15,453 nt of DNA from Candidatus Berkelbacteria bacterium (GTDB taxonomy: Bacteria > Patescibacteriota > UBA1384 > CAILIB01): assembly GCA_020058355.1 (NCBI GenBank), contig JAGVEG010000008.1, forward strand, positions 1 to 15,453, given 5' to 3'. This document shows, piece after piece, positions 6,920-15,453 of this stretch. The notes below the pieces were generated by a model, which saw nothing but the letters and a program-made list of their open reading frames with translations, was not told the DNA's origin and ran no database searches. Position 1 is the stretch's first letter. Every line of letters begins with the position of its first letter. Made by a program: the position numbers and the translations under genes.

Positions 6920-9900
6920 CTAACGCTTGACCCGAAGTAGGAAGCCGGCACCAACGAGGAGGAGAAGTCCCATCAGACTGACAAAGAGGATGTTGTCTCC
7001 GGTCTTCGCAACCACTGGTCGTACCCACTTGGTGGGGTCTCCGCCGGTGGTGGTAGCAGGATCGTTGGAGATGGCTGGAAGGGTGAAGTTCGCGTCATTC
7101 TTGTCGATCACCCCATCACCGTTTTGATCCCAGTACATTCTCGCTTGGTTCTCAACAGTGTTTGTGGTACTTGGAAGATCAACGTCGAAGGTAATAACGA
7201 TCTCGTTGAGGGAGTTTTCTTCGGTATCATGACCGAAGTCTGCCCCAACGGTTCCCGTCCATTCCACCTGGTTGGTTCCCACATTGAAGCCACAGGTGTG
7301 GGTCACTGAGGTACCGCGTGCCTCACAGGCAATGGTACCTGGTCGGTAGGTGGTGCCAGATGGAATACCATCAACAATCTGTCCAAGGACGCCATTGGCG
7401 ATACTCATATTAATCCAGACCATCTTCCACTTCAGGAAGACAATTCCTGAAGCATCTACACTCTTCAGACCACTTGGTGGGTCAACCAGATTCGCCTGTG
7501 GCTGGTAGGTAAGCAGATAGCTCGTGGCTGGAGTAGCTGGTGTCAGGCGTGAAGCCAAGGCGGTACTGGCACTGACGGCATTGGCATTACTCAACTTGAA
7601 GGTCTTCACCCGTCCCGCGGTGTCAGTCACCTTCACAAGATACTGGGTACCGGTAACATCATTGCCGTCCTCAACCAAGAGATTGGAGAAGGTAACCACG
7701 CCTGTAGCATCAGTGGTAGCCGTAGCGCGCACCGCTTCCCCGCTATCGAGAGCACCATTGCTGTTTGCATCCCAGACGAGCTGTATCGTCACGCCGGAGC
7801 GAGTAACATCATCGGTATCGATACTGCCATTGCCGTTGAAGTCGATCATGGTAGTAACCGTAATGGCGCCGTTTGCCGGGAGCATGGCACCAGCATCCAC
7901 ATTCGAGAGCACCTGTGAAGGTGTTAGCGCGAGAGAACTAGACTGCAAGGTAGTCGTCGAGATATCGGAGTCGATAGCATCGTTTCCTCCCTGGTCACGT
8001 GAAGTAGCCTGGTAGCTATTTGGGAAGGTGAAGGTGACCATATAGCGGTCAAGTGGATCACCAGCGTTCGTAGCACCAAGGCCCTGGAAGCGGTAGGCAC
8101 CGGTACTGGTGGTTGTTTGGGTGCCCGAGAGCGCGTCATCAGCCGTTCCGTGAATACCATCGATGCCAACAGGAACCGAGGCGCCATTTCTCGTGAGGAT
8201 TGCGGTGGCGCCAGAAACAAATGGCTCACCGACTTCACGCACTCCGTTGCCGTTCTGATCAAACCAGGCAACACCCTGAATTTCAGCATTAGCAGAGAGA
8301 CCTGCATTCACCGTGGATGGGGTGCCGTAGGTGGCAGCAACGGTGAGATTACCCGTGAACGTAGCAACTGAAGAGCGTGTAACTCCTATCTGCTGCTGAC
8401 TGAAGGCAAGACCAGCAGGACGCGTCACCACTACTTGATAGGAGCCGGCGATAAGGTTCTGGAAGACATATGCCCCCTGCTCTACTCCAACCGTTTCAGG
8501 ATTATCACCCGAGGTACGGGTTGCAACCGGGAGAGCATCGTCGGCATTGCCAGCAACACCATCTAAGCCAAATCCTGGGCGGAACAGGTTGATCGTATCG
8601 CCATCACGCAGGGTTTCGCCGCCATCAATCGTACTATTGGCATCAACATCAAGCCAGATGGTTCCGGCGATATCAGTGCGCTGTACGAAACCGAAGTCGA
8701 CACTCAAGTTTGAGTTCGGGTTGGTGGCAAGCCCAGGCTCATCGGTAAGGTCGCCGTCATTAGTGGGTTCAGTCAGGTAGTCCAAAACAAGATCTCCACT
8801 GGTGACAAGGCCACTTGAGAGCCGTGTTCCGTGATCTCTCGCATTCTGATCATTGTGTGGACTCTCAGCTGGCTCATAAGGCCCAGTCAGTGAGGCGTTC
8901 GTACCGGAGCTGGTTCGGTAGTTCTGCAAGGCTCCACCTGAAGCCAAGACACTTGCCGCGATGCGGACCCGGTAGGTGCCGGCCGCCATACCAATGAAGA
9001 GGTATTTGCCTGCAGCTACACCAGTCTGAGTAGTTGCCGTCATCACCACCACGTCATCACCCGTACCGAAGGAGGTATCGACACCAGCAGCAATCAGCTC
9101 AACGGGAACACTTGGAATACCGACTTCACCTGAATCTTGCAGGCCGTTGTTGTTGGCATCATCAAAGATGCTATTTCCCACACTCAGTCGCTGGTAACCA
9201 AAGTCACCCGTTGCATCGAAGAGGTGAGAAGGCGAAGTAGTGACCGCGTAGCCAGCTGGATCCTGTGAATGATTGTCGGTGCCCGGAGTCGGACCTGCTT
9301 TGTAGCGGTAGTTGCCACCAGAAAGAGTAGCCGTGCCGTCAGTAACAACCACAATGTAGTCATCAACCGGCAAGCCATCACGGATGTATTCACCGAGGAT
9401 GTCGGTGGTTTCCGTACCAATTAGTACATCACCCACTGTGTACGTAGTGCTGGCGTCAGTATCCTGATAGATGCTGATTTCCACACTCGGGATCACCCCA
9501 TCAATAGCAGGCTCGAAGATACCGTTGTCATTTCTGTCTTCGAAAAGTTGACCCGTCACAACTGTTGGGTAGAAGAGTGCCGCGTCAGTGCTTGTATTGA
9601 GCTCACTGGCAGCAAGGGTAAGCGTGACCGCTCCGGTTGTGATATTAACATCGCTATCAAGAAGATCTGTAGTAGCTGAGGAGTTGGCAGGTGAAAACTC
9701 AAGTACGCCAGGTTGTGGGTTGGTGACCGTCACTGTATAGGTTGACGGGATCAGGTAGTTGAAACGATACCACCCACGCTGAGTACCCGCCAAGAGCGGA
9801 TTGTCCCCCGTAACATATGTGCCGATTGCCATAGCGTCATCACCATTGCCGGCAATACCATCAGGACCAATACCTGGACGAGTCAGCGTAATAGTAACGC

Positions 9901-12900
9901 CATCAATACCGCTCTCGGTGATCTGCTGAACACCGTTTGCGTTGCGGTCAAACCAGACATAGTCACTAACAGTTGCAGCAGCATAAAAACCGAAGTCAAC
10001 TGAGCGGTTTGAGTTTGGATTGAGGGTTCCTCCTACTTCCTCAGTAGCGTCGTCATCATTGGTGGGCTCGGCGTCACGCACCAGGGTAATGAGACCCGTG
10101 GTCACACCACCGGTAGTGAGGCCGGTAACAGCTGTAGTACCGTCATCAACTGCGTTGGTGTCGTTGTTTGCACCAGGCGCAGGCTCAGAAGCTCCGGTTG
10201 CTGAACCATTGGTTCCGGTTGTACTGACGTAGCCGGTAAGGACACCGGTGAAGTTGGCACCTGGAATTCGGACATAGTAGTTGGTACCCGGGGAAGCCAC
10301 AGGAATGGTGTAGCGACCAGCAAGAGGACCAACCCCTGTTGTCACCGTGGTGACGATAACGTCATCACCATCATAGGCGATTGTGTTTGGGCCAGTAGTC
10401 ATCAGCTGTACCTGGGCACTGGCAAGACCAGTCTCACCGCTATCCTGTACACCATCATTATCAAGATCATTAAAGAGAGTACCGGCAACAACCAGGCGGG
10501 TGTACCCGAAGTCAGCAAGGGCAGTGATACGGCCAGCCCCTGCAGTAAGGGCAGTCGCGTACCCATTAGCGTCACGCGATGTAGTATCGGGACCTGCTGG
10601 GGTACCAATCTTATTGAAGTAGCGACCAGTACTAAGTACATTTTCTGAATCAGTTACCACAACCACGTAGTTGCCGAGTAGCAAGCTAGCAACTGAGTAG
10701 TTTCCCGATGTGTCCGTGAGGGTGGTTGCAGCAAGCGTGTCACCCGCGGTAAAGGTACCGGAGCTATCCAGATCGTTGTAGATAGATACCTGCACACCCG
10801 CCAACGGCTGATCCCCTGCGGTACCGGTACCAGTGGCATCAAGGTCATCGGTAATCGTTCCAGAGATCACCCCACCAAGCACTCCAAAGAGGTTGGCGGT
10901 ACTGGTTTCGTTTTCGCCCACCCGCATACCACTAATAAAGGTAACACCTGGTCCGGCATCAGTTGAGCCCTGACCGTTGTCCCCTACTGGAGCCAGATTG
11001 GTGCCTGCTGTAGAGAAGCGCTGCTCGTAGTTTGTGGTGGTATAGAGGAGTGTATAGTTACCAGGATTCAGGAGTGAGAATTGCACGTTTCCAGTGGAAT
11101 CGGTATTGATCGGGCCGGTTGTGGTGCGGCTTGGTGGCAGGCTTGAAGTACTATAGAGACTTGGAGTTAACCCTTGAGCAAAAAGTTCTGCCATCAGGGC
11201 ATTGTACTGAGTTGGATAAGTCACTGGATCAGGACCAACCACATCGCCGAAGGCTGAAACACCAGCGATAAAAACCCGCTGACCACTGAGTCCTGGCTCT
11301 CCCGCTGTAAGTGTATTAGAGAGGTCAGTATCGTGAATAACGCGTGCTTGTACAGCTGCAAGTCCATCAATCAATACAGGCACTTCAACTGTGCTCTGGT
11401 TATCCAGCGAGCTGGTTTCCTGAGTAGAGGTAGAGACAGTAACTGTGTTCTGAAGCTTGTAGTTGGTAACAAACAAGTTCCAGTTATCAGCCACACTGGC
11501 AGTTACCTTGATACTGCCCGTAGCACCAATTGCCAGATTGGTACCAGGCCCACCACAGGTAAGCTGATCAAGACCCGCGTTATCAGCACAGGTAAGTGAG
11601 GCACCGGTAAGCTGGGTGATACTGATGATACTCAGATTGGAGTCGTAGACATCGACCAGGGTGAAGTCGCTTGCTGTAGCTGAACCACTGTTGCCATAGC
11701 TAATAGTGTAGTCAATGGTCTTATTGACGTTTGCTTTTGGCTGCCCGATTTTTTCGACATAGACGTTCGCGTAGTTGCCAATCAGGGTACTGGTTGCGTC
11801 ACTGTTATTCGAAAGTAGTGGATCGTATGAGGTTGACTGCGCAAGAACAGAGGCAACTAATGTACTTCCGGCCGGCGTAGGTGCTGGAATTGTCGTAGTG
11901 ATCGTGAAGCTACCTCGATCACCGGTTGCAAATGAGGCGTGCGTACAGGTCACCACCTGTGGGGAACCGGCCACTGCACAGGTTGGCGTGAGGCCGAGAC
12001 TTGTGGTTGTGGGGGTGATAACAACTCCACCGGTAAGAAGTGCGGGAAGGGTAACGGCAATGGAGGTAGCAATACCGGTATTGGGACCTGCATTCTCGTA
12101 GTTGACCGTATACGTAACCACCTGTCCTGGAGCGGCGGCCGTCTTGTCAACACTGATTGTACTGATGATATCTGCCTCAGGAACATCAAGGGTAGTTGTT
12201 GCAGCGTTGTTATTCGTCAGCACTTCAGGAGTAGTAGTACTAATACTTGCATCGTTAGAGATCTGCGTTGCGGTAGCTGGTGTAACTACTCTCGTTTCAT
12301 ACGTATAGCTTGGGGCAGTACCACGATAAGTCGCCTTTAGGTAATCAAGAGTTGGCGTCTTCGAAGTGTCAGTAATTGCAAGTGTTGCCTTTACGCAGAT
12401 AGTCGAAGAAGCAGAGGATATAACACCCAGGTTCACATAACCGTCCGCAGCCGGGTCTGCAGTCACCACGGGGGTACCGGTACAACTAACCCCTGCGTAA
12501 ACGTCATAGAGAATACTCGTCCCAGCTGGTGTGGACTGACCAACGATAAGCTTGTCCCAAGCTGTGAAGCCAGCACCGGCGGTAAGCGCGGTGGTATAGG
12601 TGCCGGAGGCGTGGTACCTGGTTTTTATATATGGACTCGACTGAGATGGTGTATTTGGTGCCGCCTCATTAGAAAGAATAAAGTCATTAAGTCCATCATT
12701 CGAGAAATCTGCTGAGATTCCAATAATTTGTATCGTATTTGTGATTGGAATTGACTGCGTACTCGTGAACACATTATTACCGAGGTTTATTTTATACTCG
12801 ACTCGAAGTGAGCTGTGATTTGGGGCCCACATATCAAGAAGTCCATCGTTATTTATATCAACGAAATACCTTCCAGCATTTGAAGGCATTACTGACACAG

Positions 12901-15453
12901 GACCAAAGCCACCCGTACTTAGACCCTTAAACCAGCTACTAAGAACTACTATGTCCCGAATTCCATCGTTATCAAAATCGACGATGTTGAAGGTACCAAA
13001 ACCAATTGAACCTCCAAGACCTTGCACCTGGGCAGGAAGCGTACCAATAACAACGTAACTAGGTGAAAATACGCCTGCAGTGTTGGGGAAGTATATGATC
13101 TGATCTTGAGCCGTAGTAGTGGTTACTCGCATTATAACGTCTTTATAACCATTCCCATCTACATCATATGCAGCAGGGGGCGTTCCCGAAATATCACCCG
13201 GAACCGTACTAAGCCCAGCAACAGAAGTGAAGTGTGCGGTAACTGAAGAAAATACGCCCGCAGAGATTTGCGTAACCGAGTAAACCGCCACGGGTAAACC
13301 ATTACGATTTCCCGTAACCATATCAAGCATCCCATCGTTATTGAAGTCAGCAACGGCAACAGCTGAATGATTATCAGTATGTCCACTAAAATTTGCCATC
13401 TGCGTGAATGTCCCGTCGCCGTTATTGCGCAGCCAGCGCCATCCACCACCCCAGCCTGAACGAGCTATATCGATATCACCGTCAGCATCAAGGTCAATAG
13501 ATACCGGCTTGGCACTAATCGCTGGAGTTGTGCTAAATGCACTATATGTGAAGGAGCCGTCTGCCTGTTGTATAAAAAATCCGGAGACCCCGAATCCGCC
13601 ACGCCCGTAAAGATAGGCGTCCATTCTTCCATCATTATTGAAGTCACCCTCAACCATATGTCCCCCATTTGAATTTGCACCTGGGAGACTTGCTGCCACG
13701 GCCCCTGTAATACCAAGCTTCAAGGTACCGTCCTCGTAGCGAAGAAGGTTTGAAGAAACGGTTCCGGTAAGCTCGGCGCGAGTATCTTGCCCCACAAAGC
13801 TTGCTGGAGCGGTGATTGGGCCATTGAAGACCATGCGGTAGTCGGTAACCAGTGGATCGGCAGTGCCCACGGCACCAACGGGAGCATAGGTCCAGGTGGC
13901 ACCGTTATCATTGGAGAACTGTAGGACTGAACCCGGTTGAGTCGTAAGGGAACCAACAATGTAGGCTTGCCCTACGGAGAAGTGATCACTTATCACGGGA
14001 TTCTCAGCCGAGATATTGCCCACATTGTCGTAACTGACCGTGTAGCGGACTTTCTCGTTTGGATTAGCCGTTACTGAGGAATTGTCACCCGTAGTTGCGC
14101 AGTTACCATCAGTGCCACATGAGATAGCTGACTTGCTAATTGAAAGGTCTGGACGATAGATGGAGACTGAACTACTTGCGGTGTTGTTGGTTAAGAGATC
14201 TTCAACCCCTGCCCCATCCTTGCCGATAGCAACCGTAAAGGTGGCCGTTGTATTGGTAGCAGCAGTCTGATCAAGCGTTCCATACATCTTGAATGAACCC
14301 CGAGATCCAGTCGGTAAACAAACAGCCATGTGAGGATTCGTGCCACTTCCCAGCTCAAAAGTGTGCGTGAGGGTATTGTAAAAAGGAACAATAGGATCAG
14401 TAATTGGTACGCCACCTGGGGTTACCGGGAAGGTGGACGAGCCGTCTGCTTTAGTAAGGCTGAGTGAACTAAAATTATGAGCCGTACTTGAGCGACTAAC
14501 AAGTGCGCTCTGTGAATCGGTAATTGTCACCCCGCAGACACTAGCGCTGCCTAAGTTGGCAAAGTTGATCGTATACTCGACAGATGATCCTGGTGTGGTT
14601 CCGGGGTAGCTGCCCTCAGGGTCTCCAGCGATGCTAATAGAGAGATCAAGGCTTGGTGTTCTGGTAACGGTCGTCGCGGTATTATTGGTGCCATTTTCAT
14701 CACCATTACTATCACCAATAACCGCAGTACTGGTAAGCGTTGAACCAATTGGAGTAGGAAGCCCACTCATTGGATTTGTCGCCTGCTGAATGAGGATAAG
14801 CTGGCGACCCGAAACTCCTGCGGCTAACGTTCCAACGAGCACTGCGAGCTGCACCGGGCTACTTACCCCAGTACCTGGTAGCGAGGTCCAGCCGTTAGAG
14901 GTTGGGCTTAATGGGTCGAATGCTGGATAGGAACCAACAGAACCTGCGTGATAGTACACAACATCACCGCTGGCGGTAGTGATGCCAGCCAGGGTGGTGG
15001 TTGGATTGGTGCCGTCATTAGGAAGAGTAATGGTAACAACGGTATTGAGACCGGGTTGCAGTGTGTCGTTGCCGTAAATAAATCGTGAGGAGTAGCTGCC
15101 GCCAGGCGTAACGACAGGGTCACCGGAACCTACAATCTGAGGGTCGGGTAACGGTATGTTAATTGTTGTCACAGAAGTGTCAGTGAATACATTCGCACCC
15201 TGATTGGTACTCGTACTCACCACCGCCCCATTCGTCAGACTTGTCCCAGTGGGAACTGCCACCTGAACAGCGGCTTGGTAGCTCATCACCACATCGCCAG
15301 AGTTTCCAGGAAGTAATCCAACAACAAGTCCTGTTTTCTGAAGGCCGGTCCAAGTAACCGTTTGCACAAATCCACATACGCCTGAAACAACCGGAGGTGC
15401 CGCAGCCCAGCCACTTGTCAGTACATTTGTTGATCCAGGAACAAAACACATAC
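6920..15453 (-). CDS. Giant modular surface protein (DUF11, FG-GAP propeller, SdrD-B repeats), N-terminus missing
   Basis: One uninterrupted frame of 2843 codons is open at the window edge. The first ATG (15451) is not followed by a signal peptide, so the true start lies outside. Residues counted from that ATG: DUF11-like sandwiches at about 1-264, 265-432 and 433-590; a seven-repeat FG-GAP/VCBS propeller at about 590-946; a carbohydrate-binding-like sandwich at about 946-1045 (SGTYT then AWDKL, weak call); DUF11 domains at about 1093-1225 and 1226-1355 (VDKTAAAPGQVVTYTVNYEN is typical); about nine SdrD-B/Cna-B-like domains at 1361-2640, several with DxDxDG calcium motifs followed by GExGLxG (for example DLDNDGVQD, DANNNGLQD, DQNGNG); a last DUF11-like domain at about 2650-2805; and a VAKTG, helix, RVKR tail at 2814-2843. 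Composition is Thr, Ser, Gly, Asp and Asn rich with very few Lys, as in secreted stalks. The likely role is an adhesin or surface stalk; the partner is unknown. It has its own terminator and is not part of the downstream operon. Confidence 0.9.
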   Translation of the reverse strand, partial: MCFVPGSTNVLTSGWAAAPPVVSGVCGFVQTVTWTGLQKTGLVVGLLPGNSGDVVMSYQAAVQVAVPTGTSLTNGAVVSTSTNQGANVFTDTSVTTINIPLPDPQIVGSGDPVVTPGGSYSSRFIYGNDTLQPGLNTVVTITLPNDGTNPTTTLAGITTASGDVVYYHAGSVGSYPAFDPLSPTSNGWTSLPGTGVSSPVQLAVLVGTLAAGVSGRQLILIQQATNPMSGLPTPIGSTLTSTAVIGDSNGDENGTNNTATTVTRTPSLDLSISIAGDPEGSYPGTTPGSSVEYTINFANLGSASVCGVTITDSQSALVSRSSTAHNFSSLSLTKADGSSTFPVTPGGVPITDPIVPFYNTLTHTFELGSGTNPHMAVCLPTGSRGSFKMYGTLDQTAATNTTATFTVAIGKDGAGVEDLLTNNTASSSVSIYRPDLSISKSAISCGTDGNCATTGDNSSVTANPNEKVRYTVSYDNVGNISAENPVISDHFSVGQAYIVGSLTTQPGSVLQFSNDNGATWTYAPVGAVGTADPLVTDYRMVFNGPITAPASFVGQDTRAELTGTVSSNLLRYEDGTLKLGITGAVAASLPGANSNGGHMVEGDFNNDGRMDAYLYGRGGFGVSGFFIQQADGSFTYSAFSTTPAISAKPVSIDLDADGDIDIARSGWGGGWRWLRNNGDGTFTQMANFSGHTDNHSAVAVADFNNDGMLDMVTGNRNGLPVAVYSVTQISAGVFSSVTAHFTSVAGLSTVPGDISGTPPAAYDVDGNGYKDVIMRVTTTTAQDQIIYFPNTAGVFSPSYVVIGTLPAQVQGLGGSIGFGTFNIVDFDNDGIRDIVVLSSWFKGLSTGGFGPVSVMPSNAGRYFVDINNDGLLDMWAPNHSSLRVEYKINLGNNVFTSTQSIPITNTIQIIGISADFSNDGLNDFILSNEAAPNTPSQSSPYIKTRYHASGTYTTALTAGAGFTAWDKLIVGQSTPAGTSILYDVYAGVSCTGTPVVTADPAADGYVNLGVISSASSTICVKATLAITDTSKTPTLDYLKATYRGTAPSYTYETRVVTPATATQISNDASISTTTPEVLTNNNAATTTLDVPEADIISTISVDKTAAAPGQVVTYTVNYENAGPNTGIATSIAVTLPALLTGGVVITPTTTSLGLTPTCAVAGSPQVVTCTHASFATGDRGSFTITTTIPAPTPAGSTLVASVLAQSTSYDPLLSNNSDATSTLIGNYANVYVEKIGQPKANVNKTIDYTISYGNSGSATASDFTLVDVYDSNLSIISITQLTGASLTCADNAGLDQLTCGGPGTNLAIGATGSIKVTASVADNWNLFVTNYKLQNTVTVSTSTQETSSLDNQSTVEVPVLIDGLAAVQARVIHDTDLSNTLTAGEPGLSGQRVFIAGVSAFGDVVGPDPVTYPTQYNALMAELFAQGLTPSLYSTSSLPPSRTTTGPINTDSTGNVQFSLLNPGNYTLLYTTTNYEQRFSTAGTNLAPVGDNGQGSTDAGPGVTFISGMRVGENETSTANLFGVLGGVISGTITDDLDATGTGTAGDQPLAGVQVSIYNDLDSSGTFTAGDTLAATTLTDTSGNYSVASLLLGNYVVVVTDSENVLSTGRYFNKIGTPAGPDTTSRDANGYATALTAGAGRITALADFGYTRLVVAGTLFNDLDNDGVQDSGETGLASAQVQLMTTGPNTIAYDGDDVIVTTVTTGVGPLAGRYTIPVASPGTNYYVRIPGANFTGVLTGYVSTTGTNGSATGASEPAPGANNDTNAVDDGTTAVTGLTTGGVTTGLITLVRDAEPTNDDDATEEVGGTLNPNSNRSVDFGFYAAATVSDYVWFDRNANGVQQITESGIDGVTITLTRPGIGPDGIAGNGDDAMAIGTYVTGDNPLLAGTQRGWYRFNYLIPSTYTVTVTNPQPGVLEFSPANSSATTDLLDSDVNITTGAVTLTLAASELNTSTDAALFYPTVVTGQLFEDRNDNGIFEPAIDGVIPSVEISIYQDTDASTTYTVGDVLIGTETTDILGEYIRDGLPVDDYIVVVTDGTATLSGGNYRYKAGPTPGTDNHSQDPAGYAVTTSPSHLFDATGDFGYQRLSVGNSIFDDANNNGLQDSGEVGIPSVPVELIAAGVDTSFGTGDDVVVMTATTQTGVAAGKYLFIGMAAGTYRVRIAASVLASGGALQNYRTSSGTNASLTGPYEPAESPHNDQNARDHGTRLSSGLVTSGDLVLDYLTEPTNDGDLTDEPGLATNPNSNLSVDFGFVQRTDIAGTIWLDVDANSTIDGGETLRDGDTINLFRPGFGLDGVAGNADDALPVATRTSGDNPETVGVEQGAYVFQNLIAGSYQVVVTRPAGLAFSQQQIGVTRSSVATFTGNLTVAATYGTPSTVNAGLSANAEIQGVAWFDQNGNGVREVGEPFVSGATAILTRNGASVPVGIDGIHGTADDALSGTQTTTSTGAYRFQGLGATNAGDPLDRYMVTFTFPNSYQATSRDQGGNDAIDSDISTTTLQSSSLALTPSQVLSNVDAGAMLPANGAITVTTMIDFNGNGSIDTDDVTRSGVTIQLVWDANSNGALDSGEAVRATATTDATGVVTFSNLLVEDGNDVTGTQYLVKVTDTAGRVKTFKLSNANAVSASTALASRLTPATPATSYLLTYQPQANLVDPPSGLKSVDASGIVFLKWKMVWINMSIANGVLGQIVDGIPSGTTYRPGTIACEARGTSVTHTCGFNVGTNQVEWTGTVGADFGHDTEENSLNEIVITFDVDLPSTTNTVENQARMYWDQNGDGVIDKNDANFTLPAISNDPATTTGGDPTKWVRPVVAKTGDNILFVSLMGLLLLVGAGFLLRVKR
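6923..7012 (-). other. C-terminal sortase-like sorting signal (VAKTG, helix, RVKR)
   Basis: The last 30 residues read VAKTGDN (V2814-N2820), then a 19-20 residue hydrophobic helix rich in Leu and Gly, then RVKR. This is the tripartite layout of a Gram-positive cell-wall sorting signal, with VAKTG in place of LPxTG; class E sortases are known to accept LAxTG. No sortase gene is in the window, so covalent anchoring is inferred. The alternative is simple tail anchoring in the membrane. Confidence 0.7.
8300..9575 (-). repeat. Three-domain SdrD-B-like unit B
   Basis: Second copy (C-terminal) of a three-domain unit, about 425 residues. Its domains begin near VVTGQLFEDRND, RLSVGNSIFDD and DIAGTIWLDVDAN, and the first two end in DFGYQR and VDFGFV. 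Each domain aligns with its counterpart in unit A rather than with its neighbour. Shared landmarks include SIYQDTDAS, EPTNDGDLTDE, NPNSNLSVDFGF, RPGFGLDGVAGN and TSGDNP. Edges are judged by eye to about 15 bases. Confidence 0.8.
9576..10880 (-). repeat. Three-domain SdrD-B-like unit A
   Basis: First copy (N-terminal) of the unit, about 435 residues. Its domains begin near GVISGTITDDLDA, RLVVAGTLFNDLDNDG and ATVSDYVWFDRNANG, and the first two end in DFGYTR and VDFGFY. Counterparts of the unit B landmarks are SIYNDLDSS, EPTNDDDATEE, NPNSNRSVDFGF, RPGIGPDGIAGN and VTGDNP. The copies have diverged at the DNA level, so the duplication is old. Confidence 0.8.
12616..13684 (-). other. Seven-repeat FG-GAP/VCBS beta-propeller segment
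   Basis: About 356 residues carry seven DxDxDG-type calcium motifs: DFNNDGRMD (13619-13645), DLDADGDID (13469-13495), DFNNDGMLD (13322-13348), DVDGNGYKD (13139-13165), DFDNDGIRD (12953-12979), DINNDGLLD (12833-12859) and DFSNDGLND (12683-12709). They are 40-62 codons apart, matching blade size in integrin-alpha-type propellers, and seven is the number for a complete ring. Between motifs are typical VCBS phrases such as NNGDGTFTQ. The block is AT-richer than its flanks, with fairly sharp edges. Confidence 0.85.

Noticed and set aside
6832..6954. Longer version of the oxidoreductase starting at 6954
   Set aside because: It would overlap the 3' end of the giant gene and read through its terminator; the ATG at 6831 directly precedes the first beta strand of the fold.
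7524..8015. 163-codon open frame on the plus strand opposite the giant gene, and similar ones such as 11939-12340
   Set aside because: They are antisense to clear, continuous SdrD/DUF11 domain coding, are rich in Ser, Val and Arg from reversed Thr, Asp and Asn codons, match no family, and lack their own promoters or ribosome sites.
12616..13684. ACCTGG occurs at both edges of the propeller block (12616-12621 and 13679-13684), as if flanking an inserted element
   Set aside because: A 6-base match can occur by chance, and the 1063-base spacing is not a multiple of three, so excision between the copies would break the frame. It is not evidence of a mobile element.
6920..15453. Repeated DNA in the giant gene as a CRISPR array or minisatellite
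   Set aside because: The repeats are diverged protein domains of 120-170 residues; no short identical repeats with regular spacers are present.

Overview
The window is bacterial, uses the standard stop codons (TAA, TAG and TGA all end genes), and has mixed base composition, about 50-58% G+C in hand-counted lines outside one AT-richer island. It has few Shine-Dalgarno sequences, compact gene spacing, a short GspE/PilB-type ATPase, and a giant DUF11/SdrD-type surface protein with a sortase-like tail. Together these suggest a small-genome, cell-surface-oriented lineage such as Patescibacteria (CPR, perhaps Saccharibacteria-like). No 16S rRNA or ribosomal protein is present, so this placement is inference only.

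Layout. (1) Plus strand, about 1-2465: the C-terminal three quarters of an RND-superfamily membrane transporter, cut off at its N-terminus by the window edge and closed by a strong intrinsic terminator. (2) Plus strand, 2590-3849: a short GspE/PilB-family secretion or pilus ATPase, probably started from its own promoter on a leaderless mRNA. (3) Minus strand, 6831 down to 3881: a compact four-gene operon. In order of transcription it encodes a flavodoxin-fold NAD(P)H oxidoreductase, an RsmB/RsmF-type RNA m5C methyltransferase (TAATG stop-start overlap), a HIT-family protein and a family II Mn-dependent inorganic pyrophosphatase. It converges on the ATPase gene, and the two share one symmetric bidirectional terminator. 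(4) Minus strand, 15453 down to 6920: one open frame covering more than half the window. It encodes at least 2843 residues of a modular surface protein that is still open at the window edge.

The giant protein, N to C, has DUF11-type beta-sandwich domains, a seven-repeat FG-GAP/VCBS (integrin-alpha-like) beta-propeller, more DUF11 domains, about nine SdrD-B/Cna-B-like domains, a last DUF11-like domain, and a VAKTG plus membrane helix plus RVKR tail. Two features stand out. The propeller lies in an AT-richer block with fairly sharp edges, so it looks like a domain inserted into an older protein. Six of the SdrD-B-like domains are also two diverged copies of one three-domain unit, so the stalk grew by duplicating triplets.

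How the parts may work together: the giant protein is a plausible adhesin or stalk on the cell surface. The ATPase could power a type IV pilus or related export machine. The RND protein may move lipids, drugs or other envelope substrates. The four-gene operon is housekeeping: pyrophosphate removal, nucleotide-conjugate hydrolysis, RNA modification and redox. No RNA genes, CRISPR arrays, insertion sequences or integrase genes were seen, and no gap between genes exceeds 130 bases.
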